Origin: CAIYZT01 sp947461435
GTDB lineage: Bacteria > Pseudomonadota > Alphaproteobacteria > Rhodobacterales > Rhodobacteraceae
DNA length: 64,000 nucleotides
Reading direction: 5' to 3'
NCBI GenBank assembly: GCA_965284435.1
Contig: OZ260083.1
Location: forward strand, 1-64,000
The notes under the pieces are model-generated. The model made no database searches. It was not told the DNA's origin and saw only the letters and a list, made by a program, of their open reading frames with translations. Within the stretch, counting starts at the first letter, position 1. Each line of letters begins with the position of its first letter. The position numbers and the translations under genes were made by a program. Positions 59,313 to 64,000 of the stretch are shown piece by piece.

Positions 59313-60223
59313 TTCGGCACAGGCGCGCGCTTTTCAAGCTTCAGCTTAGCGCGCACTTCCGCAGGGGTGATCACCCGTGCGCCCATATTGGAAATGATCG
59401 TGACCGCCCGTTCGACCAACTGCGCATTGGTGGCCAGCACGCCCTTGTCCAGCCACAGGTTGTCTTCCAGTCCCACGCGCACATTGCCCCCCGCCAAAAC
59501 CGATGCGGCGACATAGGCCATCTGGTTGCGGCCCAGCGCAAAGGCGCTCCAGTTCCAATCGGCCGGCACATTATTGACCATCGCCATGAAGGTGTTCAGA
59601 TCATCCGGCGCGCCCCATGGCACGCCCATGCACAATTGCACCAGAACCGGCGCCGGAATATTGCCTTCCTTGACCAATTCCTTGGCCAGCCACAAATGCC
59701 CCGTGTCAAAGGCCTCAATCTCGATCCGCACGCCAGCCGCTGTCATGCGCCGCGCCATGTCGCGCAAAAGGCCGGGTGTGTTCACCATGACATAGTCGGC
59801 TTCGTTGAAATTCATCGTGCCGCAATCCAGCGTGCAGATTTCCGGGCGACACTCCACCACATGGGCCACCCGTTCCGTGGCGCCCGCCATATCGCTGCGC
59901 GGCCCCATCCGGTCCATCGCCTCAGAGCCTTCGAAATAGATATCGCCGCCCATCCCTGCGGTCAGGTTCAAAACGACATCCGTCCCGCTGTCGCGAATCC
60001 GCTCTGTCACCTCGCGGTACAGCGCACCATCCCGGCTCGGCTTGCCGGTTTCGGGATCGCGCACATGGCAATGCACCACCGCCGCGCCGGCCTTGGCCGC
60101 ATCAATCGCCGACTTGGCAATCTGCTCGGGGCTGCGCGGAACATGGGGGCTGCGGTCCTGCGTGCCGCCAGATCCGGTCACGGCGCAGGTGATGAAAACG
60201 TCGCGGTTCATGGCCAAGGGCAT
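59309..60223 (-). CDS. cdhC: BKACE (DUF849) enzyme, probable dehydrocarnitine cleavage enzyme
   Basis: 304 residues of the beta-keto acid cleavage family: 'VFITCAVTGSGG', 'AAVVHCHVRDPETG' (H-x-H metal ligands), 'SGTDVVLNLTAGMGG' and 'NVRVGLEDNLWLDKG'. Family members transfer an acyl unit from a beta-keto acid to acetyl-CoA; the carnitine ones turn dehydrocarnitine and acetyl-CoA into betainyl-CoA and acetoacetate. Next to the carnitine dehydrogenase fusion this is almost certainly its role. ATG 60223 has a perfect AGGAGG. Confidence 0.9.
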   Translation of the reverse strand: MPLAMNRDVFITCAVTGSGGTQDRSPHVPRSPEQIAKSAIDAAKAGAAVVHCHVRDPETGKPSRDGALYREVTERIRDSGTDVVLNLTAGMGGDIYFEGSEAMDRMGPRSDMAGATERVAHVVECRPEICTLDCGTMNFNEADYVMVNTPGLLRDMARRMTAAGVRIEIEAFDTGHLWLAKELVKEGNIPAPVLVQLCMGVPWGAPDDLNTFMAMVNNVPADWNWSAFALGRNQMAYVAASVLAGGNVRVGLEDNLWLDKGVLATNAQLVERAVTIISNMGARVITPAEVRAKLKLEKRAPVPK

Positions 60224-60245
60224 GAGAATCCTCCTGAATGGGCTT

Positions 60246-60269
60246 GGCACACCATAGCGCCCTTGTGCC
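60246..60269. promoter_or_regulatory. candidate CdhR operator in the divergent promoter
   Basis: GGCACA (60246-60251) and TGTGCC (60264-60269) form a perfect 6-bp inverted repeat with 12 bases between. It lies between the BKACE start and the CdhR coding region. Members of the GlxA/CdhR group act as dimers on such dyads, so this is a fair operator candidate. Confidence 0.5.
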
Positions 60270-60297
60270 GGGCGGAATGGCCCATTACGAAGCAAAC

Positions 60298-61263
60298 ATG
60301 GCAAAAAACGAAACAATCTTCGCCGCATCGCAGCAACCGCTGACCCTGGCCCTTTTGGTCCTGCCGCAATCCTCGATCCTCGAGGTCGCCTCGACCCTTG
60401 ATCCGCTGCGCGCAGCCAATCGTCATCTGGGGTCTGACACCTATCGCTGGCGGGTCGTTTCCGTGGGCGGGGCCCCTGTGCCGCTGACCTGCGGCATCGA
60501 ACTGCCCTCCAACGGCCCCTTGTCTGCCGCCAAGGGGGCCGACGCCTTGGTCGTGATCTCCGGCTTTCAGCAGTGGAAAGGGGCCACCCCCGCGCTGATC
60601 CGGGACCTGTCGCGCATTTCCCCCAGTTTTGCTGCGGTTGGCGGAATTGACGCGGGGGCTTGGGTTCTGGCCCGCGCCGGTCTGCTGAACGGCTACCGCG
60701 CCACCGTGCATTGGGAAGACCTTGAAGATCTGACGGCCGCCCATCCGCAAATTGATGTTCTTCCCGACCGCTTTGTCATCGACCGAAATCGGTTCACGGC
60801 CGGCGGGGCCGCCCCTGCCGCCGATTTGATGCTGCACCTGATCCGCGCCCGGCACGGCCCGGCGCTTGCCTTGCAAGTTGCGGCGTCTTTCATCACCACC
60901 GCCCGCGATGGGGCAGAGCCGCAGGTCTTGGCGGTCCAGCCTGATCCGCGTCTTGATGCACGGGTCGCCGCCGCCGCTGCCCGCATGGAACTGCATCTGG
61001 ACGCGCCCGAACCCACAGCGATTCTCGCGGCCAGCCTTGGGCTGTCGCCGCGCCGGCTGGAACAGCTGTTTCGCCAAAATCTTGGCCTCTCCCCGGCGGC
61101 CTATAGCCAAAAGTTGCGCCTTGCGGCCGCACGCCGCATGGTCACCGACACGCGCCACACCTTGGCCGAGGTGGCCCTTCGAACCGGCTTTTCCAGTCCG
61201 TCCACCCTGTCGCGGGCGTTTCGCGCCCAGTACGGTCAGGCCCCCGGCGCGCTGCGCCGCTGA
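60298..61263 (+). CDS. cdhR: AraC/GlxA-family regulator of carnitine catabolism
   Basis: About 321 residues. The N-terminal half is a DJ-1/PfpI-like GATase fold ('LALLVLPQSSILEVASTLDPLRAAN', 'ALVVISGFQQW', 'AVGGIDAGAWVLARAGLL'). The C-terminal half has two AraC-type helix-turn-helix units ('AILAASLGLSPRRLEQLFRQNLGLS', 'LAEVALRTGFSSPSTLSRAFR'). This is the CdhR/GbdR type that activates carnitine or betaine genes. Start choice is uncertain: in-frame ATGs at 60277 and 60238 also exist. I avoid 60238 because it overlaps the dyad at 60246-60269. Confidence 0.85.
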   Translation: MAKNETIFAASQQPLTLALLVLPQSSILEVASTLDPLRAANRHLGSDTYRWRVVSVGGAPVPLTCGIELPSNGPLSAAKGADALVVISGFQQWKGATPALIRDLSRISPSFAAVGGIDAGAWVLARAGLLNGYRATVHWEDLEDLTAAHPQIDVLPDRFVIDRNRFTAGGAAPAADLMLHLIRARHGPALALQVAASFITTARDGAEPQVLAVQPDPRLDARVAAAAARMELHLDAPEPTAILAASLGLSPRRLEQLFRQNLGLSPAAYSQKLRLAAARRMVTDTRHTLAEVALRTGFSSPSTLSRAFRAQYGQAPGALRR

Positions 61264-61347
61264 ACAAAACCCAAGGCACGCGGCCATCCATCACACCAAA
61301 ATGTCATGCGCCTGTGCTTCACTGCCCCTGCAAAAGCGGGGGATGGC

Positions 61348-62202
61348 ATGACCGACAACGACGGATTGCGGATTGATCACAAGGGCCACAGCGTTCGGCT
61401 GAAATGGCACCGCTTGCGCCGATCCTTGGCCGATCCGCCATTCGGACTGGCCGTGATGGAGGAAGGATTTCGTCTTGGCGCCTCGATGGAGCTTGATCTG
61501 CAACGCCGCGCAGACGGCGGATTCGTGGTGTTGCACGACGACACCTTGGACCGCGAGACGACAGGACAAGGCCCTGTCGCCCTGCGCAGCGCAAACGAAT
61601 TGTCCGCGCTCAGCTATCGCGATCAGCCCAGCAGATTGATGCTGTCCGAAGACCTGTCGGCCCTGCAAAAGACCGCCCATCCGGCTGCCCTTTTGCAGTT
61701 TGACATGAAAAACACCGCCCAAGACGTCGGCCCGCAGGGCATCGATCATTTCGCCGCGCATTTTGCACAAGACTGCCGTCAGATCATCATTTCCGGCGGT
61801 GATCTTGACCTGATCCGTGCGCTGGCCGAACGCATCCCCGATCTGAAGCGCGGCTATGATCCGACCGATGATCTTTTGGATCTGTTTGCAACAGCGGGCC
61901 TCGGCGGAATGGAACGGCACCTCTTGGGCGTTCTGCGCGACCGGGTAAAGCCGGACATGATCTATCTGCAGTGGGAGATGATCTTGACCAGCGCGCGGAT
62001 GGGTTTTGACATGATCGCCCTTGCCCATGCCGAAGGCGTGACGGTGGATGCCTGGACGCACAGCATGGCCCATCCTTCCCAAGGGTTCTCAGACGCCGAA
62101 TGGCACGACTTCTCGGCCCTCTTGGCGCTGCACCCGGATCAGATCACGACAGATGAACCCGTTGCAACCCAGCGCGCTTACTTCCTGCGGGCCAGCACAT
62201 GA
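61348..62202 (+). CDS. glycerophosphodiester phosphodiesterase-like protein
   Basis: 284 residues. 'GASMELDLQRRADGGFVVLHDDTLDRETTGQGPV' supplies E-x-D and H-D from the GDPD family, 'LQFDMKN' is the mid-barrel strand, and 'EGVTVDAWTH' and 'ITTDEP' are the closing strands. The usual first 'HRG' is replaced by 'WHRLR'. The enzyme cleaves glycerophosphodiesters such as glycerophosphocholine, and the product choline would fit the island nearby. The ATG at 61348 follows GGGGGA; a start at 61306 is also in frame. Confidence 0.8.
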   Translation: MTDNDGLRIDHKGHSVRLKWHRLRRSLADPPFGLAVMEEGFRLGASMELDLQRRADGGFVVLHDDTLDRETTGQGPVALRSANELSALSYRDQPSRLMLSEDLSALQKTAHPAALLQFDMKNTAQDVGPQGIDHFAAHFAQDCRQIIISGGDLDLIRALAERIPDLKRGYDPTDDLLDLFATAGLGGMERHLLGVLRDRVKPDMIYLQWEMILTSARMGFDMIALAHAEGVTVDAWTHSMAHPSQGFSDAEWHDFSALLALHPDQITTDEPVATQRAYFLRAST

Positions 62203-63320
62203 CGTCCTGGTCAGACCAACCGCAACGGCGCCTTGTGGATCAGCTGACACCCGTCAGCGCCGACCTGCGCGATTCCCTTTTTCGCGGCCCCTTCACGGCG
62301 CAGGGCCACGATGACCAGTTTGATGCCCTGATGGCGTTGCGCGAAATCGAACGCGGCGGCCCGGCCCCGGCCCGCGGGGGCGTGGCGGGTCCGGCCCGGT
62401 TGATCTTTTGGAATGTCGAACGCCTGCGCCATCTGGATGCCATCACCCACCACCTGCAGGCGCTCGCCCCCGATGTGATCCTTCTGTCCGAAGTTGATCG
62501 CGGCATGGCCCGCACCGGCAATACCGACCGCGCCGCGCTGTTGTCCAAGCGTTTGGCGCTTGGGTATCTCACCGCAGTCGAATTCGTTGAACTTGGATTG
62601 GGCGACATCCATGAACAGCGCGACAACGCGGGCCAGTCCAACCTGCACGGCCTGCACGGCGCGGCGATCTTTTCAGACGTCACCTTGCAATCCCCGGCAT
62701 TGGTGCGGCTTGAACGGCGCGGCAACTGGTTTGGTCTGGATCGGCACGAACCGCGGGTTGGCGGAACCATCGCCATGCTGGCCAGTGTGCAGATCATGGG
62801 AACCCCCGTTTTGATGGCCAATGTGCATTTGGAAAGCCACGAAACGCCGCAATCGCGCGCGCAAGACCTGCAAAAGCTGCTGCGCTTGATCGAAGACATC
62901 GCGCCGGGCGGGCCTGTTGTGATCGGCGGCGACATGAACACCTCGACCGGTTCATACCAAGACCGGCACGCAGATCCCGTCGCTTGGGCCGCGCGCCTTG
63001 CGGGGGATCCCCTGCGCCTACTGCGCCCGCAGCCCTATGAACCGCTGTTCGGCGCCTTGGCCGCCCTGGGATATGACTGGCAATCGTGCAACCTGCCTGA
63101 TCAGCCAACCACGCGCTATCCGGCGGGCTCTGCCCGGCGGCCGGCCAAGATTGATTGGGTCTTTACGCGCGGATTGTCGGTCAGCGATGTGGCCATCGTG
63201 CCCGCCGTGATGCCAGACGGCACCCCCGCATCCGACCACGAAGGTCTGATGCTGACGGTCTGGCCAGATGGCGCCTCAGCCGATGAAAATGGGGTTGGTC
63301 ACGGCGTGAAGACACCCTGA
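62199..63320 (+). CDS. endonuclease/exonuclease/phosphatase (EEP)-family protein
   Basis: 373 residues with the EEP landmarks 'LIFWNVERL', 'DVILLSEVDRGMARTGN', 'VLMANVHLESH', 'VVIGGDMNTS' and 'ASDHEGLMLTVW'. These carry the catalytic Glu, Asp, Asn and His. The family hydrolyses phosphodiester bonds in nucleic acids or lipids. It is coupled to the GDPD gene by an ATGA overlap. The 3' end overlaps the convergent PHP gene by about 45 bp. Confidence 0.82.
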   Translation: MTSWSDQPQRRLVDQLTPVSADLRDSLFRGPFTAQGHDDQFDALMALREIERGGPAPARGGVAGPARLIFWNVERLRHLDAITHHLQALAPDVILLSEVDRGMARTGNTDRAALLSKRLALGYLTAVEFVELGLGDIHEQRDNAGQSNLHGLHGAAIFSDVTLQSPALVRLERRGNWFGLDRHEPRVGGTIAMLASVQIMGTPVLMANVHLESHETPQSRAQDLQKLLRLIEDIAPGGPVVIGGDMNTSTGSYQDRHADPVAWAARLAGDPLRLLRPQPYEPLFGALAALGYDWQSCNLPDQPTTRYPAGSARRPAKIDWVFTRGLSVSDVAIVPAVMPDGTPASDHEGLMLTVWPDGASADENGVGHGVKTP

Positions 63321-64000
63321 AGCATCGCGAAGTTCAGCCATGACAAAGCCTGTGGCGCGGGTCAAACTGGCGGAGCCCGCCCCCCCCGGCGCCGCCTTTT
63401 GGCTGCTGCGCTGGCCCGTGGCATCGGAAAAGATCAAGGTCAGACCGTCAATATCACTGTCCCACTCGGCCTGAAAATCTGACCCGGGCGCAACCACATC
63501 GCCCATGGCCCCGCGGGCCCCGTCCGGGCTTTGCGCGGTCAACATCAGCCTCGGCCCCGATGACAGATAATTGCGCCCCTTGTGAACCGCCTGCAAGATC
63601 GCGCTTTGGGTCAGATCTTCGGCATGAACCGTGTTGAACCCGATGGCGCCCTGCCCCCCTTCTGGGCCGTGAATGTCGCTGCCTGCCGTCGCGCGCAGGC
63701 GGTGCCCCAAGGCAAGCCAATGCTGGAACAAGGCCAGACCCTCTTCGTTGTAGTCAGACCACGGCCCACCATTCCAGATTTCGATCAACGCCGCATTGCC
63801 CGGCCGCATGTCCGCATACTCCCACCGGCACCCCGTGCACGATGGATCCCCCGGCGACATCGGGTGCGCCATCACGAAAAGCGACCCCGAATTCATGATA
63901 TCCCGGGCCAAGATCGGCATCGACTTGCCGCTGACCGGGCCCGTCCGCCATTCGTGAATCTGGCTTCCCCCCAAGGCCAAGGCATGGCCCCAATGCGTGG
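63276..64000 (-). CDS. CehA/McbA-type PHP-domain metallohydrolase (partial, runs past the window)
   Basis: The frame is open to the window edge, so the N terminus is missing. About 240 C-terminal residues remain: 'FVMAHPMSPGDPSCTGCRWEY', 'LIEIWNGGPWSDYNEEGLALFQHWLALGHRLRATAGSDIHGPEGGQGAIGFNTV' in consecutive pieces, with 'GSDIHG' the typical PHP metal motif. The C terminus is beta-rich. CehA-like enzymes include carbamate and phosphoester hydrolases. It converges on and overlaps the EEP gene by about 45 bp. Confidence 0.82.
   Translation of the reverse strand, partial: THWGHALALGGSQIHEWRTGPVSGKSMPILARDIMNSGSLFVMAHPMSPGDPSCTGCRWEYADMRPGNAALIEIWNGGPWSDYNEEGLALFQHWLALGHRLRATAGSDIHGPEGGQGAIGFNTVHAEDLTQSAILQAVHKGRNYLSSGPRLMLTAQSPDGARGAMGDVVAPGSDFQAEWDSDIDGLTLIFSDATGQRSSQKAAPGGAGSASLTRATGFVMAELRDASGCLHAVTNPIFIG

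Noticed and set aside
1..64000. tRNA, rRNA, CRISPR array, prophage or insertion sequence with inverted ends
   Set aside because: No cloverleaf, repeat-spacer array or transposase other than the RAYT was noticed by eye on either strand. A covariance-model search was not possible.

Overview
The window looks like a chromosomal segment of a GC-rich alphaproteobacterium, most likely of the Rhodobacterales (Roseobacter/Paracoccaceae group). This rests on the strong G+C third-position bias, a class I lysyl-tRNA synthetase, a DMSP-lyase-type cupin, a carnitine dehydrogenase fused to a thioesterase, and many small transport and amine-catabolism operons with 4-bp start/stop overlaps. No rRNA, tRNA, CRISPR array or prophage was seen.

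Layout. 1-5.1 kb: the end of an FAD-linked oxidase, two tandem MFS transporters, a PLP aminotransferase and a DMT exporter, all + strand and mostly overlapping. 5.1-9.3 kb (- strand): DMSP-lyase-like cupin, agmatinase, a small unknown protein, LysE-type exporter, CobS and HemF. 9.4-19.0 kb: housekeeping genes (lipoprotein, class I LysS, TerB-like protein, an anchored helix-hairpin-helix protein, an OmpA/BON protein, PBP4-type DacB, NadD, EttA). 19.0-21.6 kb: a small accessory patch with a lower-GC membrane protein, a REP-associated tyrosine transposase (RAYT) and two REP pairs, CsbD, a 25-residue membrane peptide and a beta-helix protein. 21.9-23.7 kb: thioesterase, M23 peptidase and universal stress protein.

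23.8-29.7 kb is a complete homoprotocatechuate (3,4-dihydroxyphenylacetate) meta-cleavage operon, hpaF-E-D-G-H-I, divergent from the MarR regulator hpaR. It yields pyruvate and succinic semialdehyde. 29.8-38.1 kb holds assorted genes: cold-shock protein, receiver-like protein, an HSL-type hydrolase coupled to a class II aldolase-like protein, a LuxR-type regulator next to a DMT transporter, two tandem small cysteine proteins, a phosphodiesterase, a GATase and another DMT transporter. 38.1-40.3 kb is a diheme cytochrome/beta-helix pair. 40.4-47.5 kb is an oligopeptide-type ABC transporter with a fused double ATPase, next to a CocE/NonD hydrolase.

47.9-61.3 kb reads as a quaternary-ammonium island. 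It has choline-sulfatase (betC), a PQQ-type aldose dehydrogenase, a choline-dehydrogenase-like GMC oxidase, a CaiD-like hydratase, an NDP-forming acyl-CoA ligase, an acyl-CoA dehydrogenase, an SDR, carnitine dehydrogenase fused to betainyl-CoA thioesterase, a lipocalin, a BKACE (dehydrocarnitine cleavage) enzyme and a divergent CdhR-type regulator. Together these could convert choline sulfate, carnitine and possibly gamma-butyrobetaine or crotonobetaine to glycine betaine. 61.3-64 kb: a glycerophosphodiesterase and an EEP-family phosphoesterase face a partial CehA-type PHP metallohydrolase.

The two most unusual features are a REP pair sitting in frame inside the RAYT gene, with a second REP pair supplying that gene's stop codon, and the likely NDP-forming-ligase route for gamma-butyrobetaine-type compounds.
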